The notes under the pieces were generated by a model, which worked only from the letters and a program-made list of their open reading frames with translations, did no database searches and was not told the origin of the DNA. Position numbers and translations under genes: made by a program. 22,112 nt of DNA, from contig SLNF01000113.1 in NCBI GenBank assembly GCA_007133145.1, forward strand, positions 1 to 22,112, given 5' to 3'. Source of the DNA: Nitriliruptorales bacterium. GTDB lineage: Bacteria; Actinomycetota; Nitriliruptoria; Euzebyales; Egibacteraceae. Shown here piece by piece: positions 1-5,884 of this stretch (position 1 is the stretch's first letter; each line of letters opens with the position of its first letter).

Positions 1-315
1 GAGGAGTTCTGGCGCGACCTCCGCGTCGTCGGCTCCGGGGCCGAGCTCAACCAGGAGCTCGAGCGCGCCGGGCGCGTCGCCGACTACCTCGAGCTCGCCG
101 AGCTCATGGCCCTCGACGCCCTCGACCGCGACGAGTCCGCCGGGGCGCACTTCCGCAGCGAGCACCAGACCGCCGAGGGGGAGGCCGAGCGCGACGACGC
201 GCGATGGGCCTCGACGTCGGCGTGGGGGCCTCCGGGATGGGACGGCCGCCCCGTACGGCACAGCGAGCCGCTCACCTTCAAGAAGATCAAGCTCGCGACG
301 AGGAGCTACAAGTGA
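1..315 (+). CDS. sdhA: Succinate dehydrogenase/fumarate reductase flavoprotein subunit, C-terminal part
   Basis: Only the last 104 codons lie in the window; the frame is open from base 1 and stops with TGA at 313-315. The fragment carries features of the flavoprotein C-terminal domain: a helical stretch (N-Q-E-L-E-R-A-G-R-V-A-D), then G-A-H-F-R-S-E-H-Q, where such proteins keep a conserved H-F-R element near the dicarboxylate site, and a basic end (F-K-K-I-K-L). The subunit holds covalent FAD and oxidises succinate, or reduces fumarate, at the cytoplasmic face of the membrane. Its stop overlaps the start of the iron-sulfur subunit by one base (TGATG), so the two are translated as a unit. Identification rests on the C-terminal motif plus the neighbour; the active-site region lies outside the window. 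Confidence 0.85.
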   Translation, partial: EEFWRDLRVVGSGAELNQELERAGRVADYLELAELMALDALDRDESAGAHFRSEHQTAEGEAERDDARWASTSAWGPPGWDGRPVRHSEPLTFKKIKLATRSYK

Positions 316-1166
316 TGCGGCTCGCAGTGGAGGTCTGGCGCCAGCACGACGCCGACGCGGCCGGCGGCTTCGAGACCTACGAGGTCACGAGCGCGACGCC
401 GGAGATGAGCCTGCTCGAGCTCCTCGACATGCTCAACGCCGAGCTCGTCGCCGCCGGCGAGTCCCCCGTCGCCTTCGACCACGACTGCCGGGAGGGCATC
501 TGCGGCAGCTGCGGGATGATGGTCAACGGGCGCCCGCACGGCCCCGAGGACAACACCCCGGCGTGCCTGCAGCGCGTGCGCTCCTTCTCCGACGGCGACC
601 GGGTGCGGCTCGAGCCCTTCCGGGGCGGGTCGTTCACCGTGCTGCGCGACCTCGCCGTCGACCGCTCCGGGCTCGACCGCGTCATCGCCGCCGGGGGCTA
701 CACCTCGACGCCGACGAACGCCGCGCCCGAGGCGGCGAGCCTGCCCGCCAACGAGCTCGAGGCCGCCCAGGCGATGGACTACGCCGCCTGCATCGGCTGC
801 GGGGCGTGCGTGGCCGCCTGCCCCAACGGCGCCGCGCAGCTGTTCACCGGCGCGAAGATCGGCCACCTCGCCCACTTGCCGCAGGGCCGGGTGGAGCGCT
901 ACGAGCGCGTCCGCACGATGGTCGAGCAGATGGAGGAGGACTTCGGCTACTGCACGAACTACACCGAGTGCGTGCCAGCCTGCCCGGCGGCGATCCCCCT
1001 CCAGGCCATCGCCGAGCTCAACCGCGAGCGGCGCCGGGCGCTGTGGCACCAGCGCAAGGTCGACGAGGCGCCGGAGGCCCGACCCAAGGGCTGGCTCGCA
1101 CGGTTGCGCACCGGCCCGTGGTGGCAGTCCGACCCCGACGACCGGCCGCTGCCGACCGAGCGCTGA
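315..1166 (+). CDS. sdhB: Succinate dehydrogenase/fumarate reductase iron-sulfur subunit
   Basis: This 283-residue protein passes electrons from the flavoprotein to the membrane anchor/quinone. An N-terminal plant-ferredoxin-like domain has the [2Fe-2S] ligands C58, C63, C66 and C84 (C-x4-C-x2-C-x17-C). The C-terminal domain has C159, C162, C165 and C169, followed by C213, C219 and C223, the expected ligands for the [4Fe-4S] and [3Fe-4S] clusters. The frame is open further upstream to an ATG at 204, but that would overlap the flavoprotein gene by over 100 bases. The ATG at 315 overlaps its stop by one base and gives the family-typical N-terminus (M-R-L-A-V-E-V-W-R). The spacing of the second cysteine set resembles the non-classical SDH/FRD type seen in Actinobacteria and Bacteroidetes. 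No anchor subunit follows, so it probably precedes sdhA outside the window. Confidence 0.93.
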   Translation: MRLAVEVWRQHDADAAGGFETYEVTSATPEMSLLELLDMLNAELVAAGESPVAFDHDCREGICGSCGMMVNGRPHGPEDNTPACLQRVRSFSDGDRVRLEPFRGGSFTVLRDLAVDRSGLDRVIAAGGYTSTPTNAAPEAASLPANELEAAQAMDYAACIGCGACVAACPNGAAQLFTGAKIGHLAHLPQGRVERYERVRTMVEQMEEDFGYCTNYTECVPACPAAIPLQAIAELNRERRRALWHQRKVDEAPEARPKGWLARLRTGPWWQSDPDDRPLPTER

Positions 1167-1710
1167 GCCAGCGGAGCGGCTACCTCCCCCCGGCCCGAGC
1201 GTCGCTCGCCCTGCACGAGCCCCCGGATCATGCGGACGACGGGGATGGCCGTGACGCCCCGCTCCGGGGTCCGCGCCTCGGGGGCGTGCCCGCGGCGCAC
1301 GGTCAGCAGGACGAAGCGAGGTCGTCGGCCGCGTCGACGAGGCCCAGAGCACCCTCGCCTCCGCGGTGGGCGAGGGACGCGCCGCCTCCCGAGGAGTTGA
1401 GCCACAGCGTCCGCGGGGCGCCCCAAGGCGCCGACAGCCTCGCCCAGAAGGTCGCCCACGCCGTCGACGTCAGCGGCGCGTCGCGCGGCCGACCGGTGGA
1501 GGCCTGCCCCGCCGCCGAGCGCGTCGACGACTCCGGCCCGCGCGGCGAGCGCACCGCAGCGCCTCGCGAGCACGAGGTCGTCGCGCCGTGCAGCGACCGT
1601 TCTGCCCGGCTCGCCGGACGGCTCGTGGTCTGGCGTGGCCCACTTCCCACCGAGCCGAGTGGCGACTGACGGCGCCCCCAGCGCCCAGATCCGCCACTCC
1701 CCACCCCTCC
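1167..1710. other. About 540-base interval without a supportable gene; possible gene remnant on the minus strand
   Basis: No frame here has a good start, ribosome-binding site and recognisable domain together. On the minus strand two frames hold protein-like stretches that do not join without a frameshift. One, at roughly 1380-1590, reads R-D-D-L-V-L-A-R-R and then D-V-D-G-V-G-D-L-L-G-E-A-V-G-A-L-G. The next, at roughly 1305-1400 in another frame, includes G-G-E-G-A-L-G-L-V-D-A-A-D-D-L-A. The first faintly recalls the start of a short-chain dehydrogenase, but glycine-motif evidence is missing. It may be a decayed gene or simply chance in GC-rich DNA. I see no terminator for sdhB. Confidence 0.25.
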
Positions 1711-1740
1711 GTGGCAGGACCACGGTCACGTCGCTAGACT
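1711..1740 (+). promoter_or_regulatory. Promoter of the tRNA-Ala gene
   Basis: A -10 box TAGACT lies at 1735-1740, 15 bases before the mature tRNA 5' end. A -35-like GTGGCA (four of six matches to TTGACA) lies at 1711-1716 with an 18-base spacer. The same TAGACT hexamer precedes nadD, and its variant TAGGCT precedes obg and mrdA, which supports it as a real -10 element in this genome. The -35 assignment is weaker. Confidence 0.5.
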
Positions 1741-1755
1741 CCATGCGCGCGCTTC

Positions 1756-1828
1756 GGGGCTGTAGCTCAGTTGGCAGAGCGCTTCGATGGCATCGAAGAG
1801 GTCAGGGGTTCGATTCCCCTCAGCTCCA
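1756..1828 (+). tRNA. tRNA-Ala (anticodon GGC)
   Basis: A full 73-nt cloverleaf can be drawn. The acceptor stem is GGGGCTG with CAGCTCC and discriminator A; the D arm is GCTC/GAGC; the anticodon stem CTTCG/CGAAG encloses loop ATGGCAT with anticodon GGC at 1789-1791; the variable loop is 5 nt; the T arm AGGGG/CCCCT encloses TTCGATT. The acceptor stem carries the G3-U70 wobble pair that alanyl-tRNA synthetase recognises, which confirms the Ala assignment (reads GCC and GCU). The 3' CCA is not encoded, since CCC follows the discriminator. The gene stands alone with its own promoter and terminator. Confidence 0.97.
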
Positions 1829-1836
1829 CCCCCAGG

Positions 1837-1863
1837 CCACCCTCCCCGGCGAGGGTGGTCTTC
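1837..1863 (+). terminator. Rho-independent terminator of tRNA-Ala
   Basis: A perfect 8-bp stem CCACCCTC/GAGGGTGG (1837-1844 with 1851-1858) has a 6-nt loop and is followed by TCTTC. It starts 8 bases after the mature tRNA end, as expected for a stand-alone tRNA transcript. Confidence 0.75.
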
Positions 1864-1895
1864 GCATGGGTGGCCGTCGACTCGCGACGGGCGTC

Positions 1896-1959
1896 ACCCC
1901 GAGGAGCCCCGGCGCCCACGACGGGGGCGCGACCCTGAGGAGCCCCGATGCCCAGGACG
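1896..1959 (+). repeat. Imperfect tandem repeat over the GH13 translation start
   Basis: Two 28-nt units, 1896-1923 and 1932-1959, match at about 24 of 28 positions with an offset of 36 nt. Both contain GAGGAGCCCCG followed by a three-base slot and GCCCA-type sequence. The second copy holds the ribosome-binding site and ATG of the GH13 gene (1948). The first has GCG in place of ATG, so it looks like a dead copy of the initiation region. Confidence 0.6.
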
Positions 1960-3567
1960 AGCACACCGACACCGTGGTGGCACGACCGCGTCGGCTACCA
2001 GGTCTACCTGCCCTCCTTCGCCGACGCCGACGGCGACGGCTGGGGTGACCTCGCCGGACTGACCGACCGGCTCGACTACCTCGCCGGGCTCGGGGTGGGG
2101 CTGCTCTGGCTCTCCCCCATCCACCCCTCGCCGATGGCCGACCACGGCTACGACGTCGCCGACTACCTCGGGGTGCACCCGCGCCTCGGGACGCTCGAGG
2201 ACGTCGACCGGCTCGTCGCCGCCGCCGACGCCCGGGACATCAAGGTGCTCCTCGACCTCGTGCCCAACCACACGAGCCTCGCCCACCCGTGGTTCGAGCG
2301 CGCCCGTCGTGCCCGCGAGGACCCCTACCGGAGCTACTACCACTGGCGCGACCCCGCACCCGACGGCGGGCCGCCGAACAACTGGACGTCGGTCTTCGGT
2401 GGACCGGCGTGGACGTTCGACGAGACGACGCGGCAGTACTACCTCCACCTCTTCGCGCCCGAGCAGCCCGACCTCAACTGGGACAACCCGGCGGTCGCCG
2501 AGGAGTTCGACGCGATCCTGCGCTTCTGGCTCGACCGCGGTCTCGGCGGCTTCCGCATCGACGTCGCCCACCGCATCATCAAGGCCCCGGGCCTGCCCGA
2601 CCAGCCGGTCGTGCCGCCCGAGCTCAGGCCCACCGACCACCGCGGCCGCTCGGCGGACCACCACGCCATCGAGCACATCCACGACGAGGACCAGCCTGGC
2701 CTCAAGGAGCTCCACGGCCGTTGGCGCCGGATCGCCGACGCCTACGACGCGCTCCTTCTCGGCGAGATCTACCTCCTCGAGCCGGAGACGCTCGCGCGCT
2801 ACCTCGCCGACCAGCGGGGCCTGCACCTGTCGTTCTACTTCGGCCTCGTCGAGGCACGCTGGCAGCCGGAGGCGCTTGCGACGATGCTGCGCGCCGGACA
2901 GGTCACCGGTCCCCACCTCGCGTGGGTGCAGTCGAGCCACGACCGCTCCCGCGCGGTGACCCGTTACGGCGGTGGTCCAACGGGGCGCCGCCGTGCCCTG
3001 CTCGTCGCGACGCTCACCGCGGGGCTGCCTGCCCTGCCAGTGCTCTACCAGGGCGAGGAACTCGGCCTCGACGACGGCGAGGTCCCCGTCGAGGCGATGC
3101 AGGACCCCCTTGCGCTGCGCAGCGCCGGGGCGCTCTCCCGCGACCCCGCCCGCACACCGATGCCCTGGCGCGACGAGCCAGGGCTGGGCTTCACCTCGGG
3201 GCGGCCGTGGCTGCCCGAGGGAGGGCGTGGCCGCGGCGACACCGTCGAGGCCCAGGAGGCCGACCCGACCTCACCGCTGGCCACGCACCGACGGTTGCTT
3301 GCGACCCGCGCGAACGTGAGAGATCTGCGGCACGGGGAGGTGCGATGGGTCGGTGAGGACCCACCCCTGCTGGCCTACGACCGCGGACAGGCCCGCGTCG
3401 CCGCCAACGTCGGCTCCTCCCCCGTCGCCCTGCCTCTCGAGGACGCGGTCTGGCGGGTGGCCTTCGCCACCGACGGGGTCACCGACGGCGCGAGGCTCGA
3501 GGGCTCTGCCGAGCTCGCCCCCGAGCAGGCCGTCGTCCTCGTGCGTGAGGGCGCACCGCGCCGGTGA
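1948..3567 (+). CDS. GH13-family alpha-glucosidase (oligo-1,6-glucosidase-like alpha-amylase)
   Basis: This 539-residue protein has a GH13 (beta/alpha)8 barrel that probably hydrolyses alpha-glucosidic bonds of small maltooligosaccharides or isomaltooligosaccharides in the cytoplasm; no signal peptide is visible. Visible conserved regions are D103-L-V-P-N-H108, QPDLNW at 173-178 (a signature of the oligo-1,6-glucosidase/alpha-glucosidase group rather than the neopullulanase group), G-F-R-I-D205 (nucleophile), G-E273-I-Y-L (acid/base) and H331-D332 (transition-state stabiliser). The last is preceded by S-S where S-N or G-N is more usual. A short beta domain ends the protein. The ATG at 1948 follows TGAGGAG with a 5-nt gap. 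No transporter or regulator is adjacent. Trehalose synthase or sucrose-acting relatives cannot be excluded by eye. Confidence 0.88.
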   Translation: MPRTSTPTPWWHDRVGYQVYLPSFADADGDGWGDLAGLTDRLDYLAGLGVGLLWLSPIHPSPMADHGYDVADYLGVHPRLGTLEDVDRLVAAADARDIKVLLDLVPNHTSLAHPWFERARRAREDPYRSYYHWRDPAPDGGPPNNWTSVFGGPAWTFDETTRQYYLHLFAPEQPDLNWDNPAVAEEFDAILRFWLDRGLGGFRIDVAHRIIKAPGLPDQPVVPPELRPTDHRGRSADHHAIEHIHDEDQPGLKELHGRWRRIADAYDALLLGEIYLLEPETLARYLADQRGLHLSFYFGLVEARWQPEALATMLRAGQVTGPHLAWVQSSHDRSRAVTRYGGGPTGRRRALLVATLTAGLPALPVLYQGEELGLDDGEVPVEAMQDPLALRSAGALSRDPARTPMPWRDEPGLGFTSGRPWLPEGGRGRGDTVEAQEADPTSPLATHRRLLATRANVRDLRHGEVRWVGEDPPLLAYDRGQARVAANVGSSPVALPLEDAVWRVAFATDGVTDGARLEGSAELAPEQAVVLVREGAPRR

Positions 3568-3588
3568 CCTCCCGCGACATCACCATCA

Positions 3589-3619
3589 CTGACGGACATC
3601 TGACACCTCCCTGTACGAT
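3589..3619 (+). promoter_or_regulatory. Possible promoter of the small lipoprotein gene
   Basis: The -10-like TACGAT at 3614-3619 is preceded by CTGACG at 3589-3594, similar to the rplU -35 TTGACG, but the 19-nt spacer is long. The location in the 122-nt gap before the lipoprotein gene is sensible; the boxes are weak. Confidence 0.25.
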
Positions 3620-3689
3620 CGGCCGCTACTAAGGGGATGGCGCCGCGGGTAAGAGTGGAGCGTCCGCACACCCGACAAGGAGACGGACG

Positions 3690-3824
3690 ATGCGAACCCA
3701 GCGCAAGCTCGTAGCCGGCCTCACCGCCGGGCTTCTCGCCCTCGGTCTCGCGGCGTGCGAGGTCGACGAGGAGGCCCTCGACGACCTCGACGACCCCGGC
3801 CTCGAGGAGGAGCAGGACCTCTAG
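3690..3824 (+). CDS. Small acidic lipoprotein (44 residues), function unknown
   Basis: A short gene with a strong ribosome-binding site AAGGAG (3677-3682) 7 nt before ATG, ending at TAG 3822-3824. The product has a compact lipoprotein signal: basic start (M-R-T-Q-R-K), a hydrophobic core rich in L, A and G, and the lipobox L-A-A-C with C23 as the lipidated residue. Processing would leave a 22-residue peptide that is almost entirely acidic (E-V-D-E-E-A-L-D-D-L-D-D and so on), tethered to the outer face of the membrane. The gene stands alone, with its own upstream gap and a strong palindromic terminator after it, which argues that it is real despite its size. No family recognised; it could bind cations or cationic envelope partners, but that is only a guess from charge. 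Confidence 0.75.
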   Translation: MRTQRKLVAGLTAGLLALGLAACEVDEEALDDLDDPGLEEEQDL

Positions 3825-3846
3825 CCCGGCCGCGACCCGCGTCCAC

Positions 3847-3880
3847 GGACCCGGCCGCGGCCGGGTCCTCCCCGTTTCGC
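3847..3880 (+). terminator. Palindromic terminator between convergent genes
   Basis: A perfect 22-nt palindrome at 3847-3868 (GGACCCGGCCG and its complement) is followed by TCCCCGTTTCG. It sits 22 nt after the lipoprotein stop and 31 nt after the convergent histidine phosphatase stop, so it may serve both strands. A T-rich tail is present only on the plus side and is modest. Confidence 0.6.
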
Positions 3881-3899
3881 GCCGCAGCCGGGCCCCGGC

Positions 3900-4523
3900 T
3901 CAGGCCATCGCCAGGCCGTCGAGGTGGTCGGTGGCGTCGTAGCCGAGCAGCCGCCAGCCCCCGCGACCGCGCTGCAGCGTCGAGCGACCGGTGTTGCTCG
4001 CCCGGCCGAGCCGGTGGCGGCCGGCGGGTCCGAGGCCGAGCGCGTAGGCCACGGCGTGGCGCACCGGCCCACCATGGGTGACGACGAGGACGGTGCCCGT
4101 GCCCTCACTGAGCTCATCGAGCGCCGCAGCGACCCGCGCATGGAGCTCAGCGTCGGTCTCGCCTCCCCCGCGGCGGGGGTCCCCCCCGGCCGCCCAGTCC
4201 GCGTAGCCCTCGGGGTCGACCTCGGCCACCTCGGCGTGGGTGCGCCCCGCCCAGGAGCCGACGTCGATCTCGCGCCAGCGCGCGTCGACGCGCACGGCGA
4301 CGTCGAGCCGCGCGAGGATCGGCGCAGCAGTGGCCTCGACCCGCTCGAGGTCGCTGCGGACGACGGCGACGACGTCGTCGGCCCCCCGTGCGAGGTGTGC
4401 CGCGAGGGCCTCGACCTGGGCCCGCCCGCGTGCGGAGAGGCCGCCGCCGTCGTGGCCCTGCCAGCGCCCCTCGGCGTTCCAGACGGTCTCGCCGTGCCGG
4501 ATGAGCACGACGCGACGGCTCAT
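3900..4523 (-). CDS. Histidine phosphatase family protein (phosphoglycerate mutase-like; GpgP-position)
   Basis: This 207-residue protein belongs to the histidine phosphatase superfamily, in which a histidine is transiently phosphorylated. The catalytic set is visible: R9-H10-G-E (the RHG motif), R61 (in S-D-L-E-R), E85 (in R-E-I-D-V-G) and H150 (in T-H-G-G). The ATG at 4523 overlaps the rsfS stop (ATGA) and gives the canonical V-V-L-I-R-H-G start; the frame is open upstream but that part is a shadow of rsfS. In M. tuberculosis the equivalent position after nadD-rsfS is Rv2419c, GpgP, a glucosyl-3-phosphoglycerate phosphatase. That function is plausible here by position, but a generic phosphatase or mutase cannot be ruled out. 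Confidence 0.9.
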   Translation of the reverse strand: MSRRVVLIRHGETVWNAEGRWQGHDGGGLSARGRAQVEALAAHLARGADDVVAVVRSDLERVEATAAPILARLDVAVRVDARWREIDVGSWAGRTHAEVAEVDPEGYADWAAGGDPRRGGGETDAELHARVAAALDELSEGTGTVLVVTHGGPVRHAVAYALGLGPAGRHRLGRASNTGRSTLQRGRGGWRLLGYDATDHLDGLAMA

Positions 4524-4897
4524 AGGGCGTGGAGGGCGTCGTCGAGGGCGAGCTCGGGAGCGTCGGCCCAGAGCCGGTCGAGCCCGTAGTAGCGACGCTG
4601 GTCCTCGCTGAAGACGTGGACGACGACGTCGCCGTAGTCGATGACGATCCAGCCGGACTCCTTGCTGCCCTCCCGGCGCACGGGACGGCGGGCGGCGTCC
4701 TTGAGCTGACGCTCGACCTCCTCGGCGAGCGTGCCGAGCTGGCGCTCGCTGCCGGCGGAGACGAAGACGAAGTAGTCGGTGATGCCGAGGAGGTCGCCGA
4801 CGTCGATGGCGCGCAGGTCGCGGCCCTTCTTCTCGACGGCGGCGGCAACGGCGGTGCGGACGGCGGTCTGGGCCTCGCGACGGTCGATGGCGCTCAG
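4520..4897 (-). CDS. rsfS: Ribosomal silencing factor RsfS
   Basis: RsfS binds ribosomal protein L14 and blocks subunit joining when nutrients are low. The core of the family is complete: V-E-K-K-G-R-D-L, D-V-G-D-L-L-G-I-T-D-Y-F-V, S-E-R-Q-L, and the C-terminal G-W-I-V-I-D-Y-G-D-V-V-V-H-V-F with R-R-Y-Y-G-L-D-R-L-W. Alignment by eye places the N-terminus at a CTG codon (4897), with GGGAG (4906-4910) 8 nt ahead, giving 125 residues and a typical start (S-A-I-D-R-R-E-A). No ATG or TTG exists nearby in frame; the nearest usual start is a GTG at 4945 without a ribosome-binding site, adding 16 residues. Its stop overlaps the next gene by 4 nt. Confidence 0.9.
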   Translation of the reverse strand: MSAIDRREAQTAVRTAVAAAVEKKGRDLRAIDVGDLLGITDYFVFVSAGSERQLGTLAEEVERQLKDAARRPVRREGSKESGWIVIDYGDVVVHVFSEDQRRYYGLDRLWADAPELALDDALHAL

Positions 4898-4969
4898 GGC
4901 TCGTGCTCCCGATCGGTGTGGTGCCTGACACGAGCCGCCGACCACCGGGAGGCTGAGGCGCCCACCGCG

Positions 4970-5030
4970 CGGTGCGGCCCGCTGCCTGGATCGTACCGGG
5001 GCCGCCGGGCCCACGCAGCGGCCCGCACCG
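4970..5030 (-). repeat. 16-nt inverted repeat in the rsfS upstream gap
   Basis: Arms at 4970-4985 and 5015-5030 are complementary at 15 of 16 positions, separated by 29 nt. On the minus strand the loop contains TACGAT (4995-4990), a possible -10 box for rsfS. The repeat begins 3 nt after the stop of the small membrane protein gene. It could act as a hairpin that terminates or protects the upstream message, or as a regulator site; no T-tract follows. Confidence 0.5.
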
Positions 5031-5033
5031 GGC

Positions 5034-5213
5034 CTAGCCGAGCCCGAGGAGGCCGAAGGCGGCCGCGGCGAGCAACGCGCCGACGACCGCCCCGATGCCG
5101 GCGCCGATGAGCATCCGACGGCCCCGCTCGGCGCGTAGCTCCCGCCGACGCTGCTCTGCCGTGGACCGCCCGCGGCCTGCGCCGGCACCCCGACCCCCGC
5201 TGCGGCCGCTCAC
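5034..5213 (-). CDS. Small single-pass membrane protein (59 residues), function unknown
   Basis: The frame starts with GTG at 5213, overlapping the nadD stop by 4 nt (GTGA), and stops with TAG at 5036-5034. The product has a Gly/Arg-rich N-terminal tail (M-S-G-R-S-G-G-R-G-A-G-A-G-R-G-R), a charged helix (A-E-Q-R-R-R-E-L-R-A-E-R-G-R-R), then a hydrophobic segment of about 24 residues rich in G, A and L (about 35-59) running to the end. This is the layout of a tail-anchored or single-pass protein with a basic cytoplasmic side. The stop/start overlap suggests translational coupling to nadD. No family recognised. Support is the overlap, the clear membrane segment and the strict charge/hydrophobic split; an evolutionary check is lacking. 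Confidence 0.7.
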   Translation of the reverse strand: MSGRSGGRGAGAGRGRSTAEQRRRELRAERGRRMLIGAGIGAVVGALLAAAAFGLLGLG

Positions 5214-5833
5214 ACCGCTCCGCCGAGCGCGAGGCCGTTGCCGTCGGTGCCGTAGAGCCCGTGCTTGCGCGCGAACTCCTCGACCTCACGGGGGATGAGG
5301 TAGCGGACCGCCCGTCCCGCGGCGAAGCGCTCACGGACGTCGGTGGAGGAGATCGCGAGCGCGGGGACGTCGAGGACGCAGACCTCCGCACGGATGCCCT
5401 CGGTCTCGAGCCGGGCGAGGTCGTAGCCGGGGCGGGTCGCCGCGACGAACGTCGCGAGCTCGAGGCACTCGTCGGCGTCCTTCCAGGTGAGGATGTTGAG
5501 GATCGCGTCGGCGCCGGTGATGAAGAAGAGCTCGCCGTCGGGCAGCTGCGCGCGCAGCTCGCGGAGGGTCTGCACGGTGTAGGTGGGCCCGTCGCGGTCG
5601 ACCTCGACCCGGGAGACGCTGAACGCGGGGTTGGCCGCCGTCGCGAGCACGGTCATGAGGTAGCGGTGCTCGGCGGACGTCGTGTCGTCATTTTTCTGCC
5701 AGGGCTGCCCGGCGGGCAGGAAGACGACCTCGTCGAGGCCGAGGTCGGCCCGTGCCTGCTCGGCGGTGACGAGGTGACCGAGGTGGACGGGATCGAAGGT
5801 CCCGCCCATGATCCCGAGACGCTGACCGCTCAT
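5210..5833 (-). CDS. nadD: Nicotinate-nucleotide adenylyltransferase NadD
   Basis: NadD adenylates nicotinate mononucleotide with ATP to give deamido-NAD in the cytoplasm. The 207-residue product has the nucleotidyltransferase motif G-T-F-D-P-V-H-L-G-H at 11-20 and I-S-S-T-D-V-R at 161-167, plus G-A-D-A and W-K-D typical of the family. Length is normal. The ATG at 5833 lies 7 nt after a TAGACT box (5846-5841), so the mRNA is predicted to begin at or next to the start codon. It follows proA by 51 nt but seems to have its own promoter. Downstream are the small membrane protein (4-nt overlap), rsfS and the phosphatase; nadD-rsfS is a very common bacterial pairing. Confidence 0.95.
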   Translation of the reverse strand: MSGQRLGIMGGTFDPVHLGHLVTAEQARADLGLDEVVFLPAGQPWQKNDDTTSAEHRYLMTVLATAANPAFSVSRVEVDRDGPTYTVQTLRELRAQLPDGELFFITGADAILNILTWKDADECLELATFVAATRPGYDLARLETEGIRAEVCVLDVPALAISSTDVRERFAAGRAVRYLIPREVEEFARKHGLYGTDGNGLALGGAV

Positions 5834-5840
5834 GGCGGGC

Positions 5841-5846
5841 AGTCTA
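5841..5846 (-). promoter_or_regulatory. -10 box of nadD, predicted leaderless
   Basis: TAGACT, identical to the tRNA-Ala -10 box, ends 7 nt before the nadD ATG. A transcript starting about 7 nt after the box would start at the ATG, and there is no ribosome-binding site. No good -35 is visible. Confidence 0.55.
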
Positions 5847-5884
5847 GCGGCGCGTCGGGGCGGGACCCGGCGGTGGCCGGGGCG

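Noticed and set aside
4894..5391. Minus-strand frame upstream of rsfS as a separate gene
   Set aside because: Ser/Arg-rich product covering parts of nadD and the small membrane protein in another frame; no start signal.
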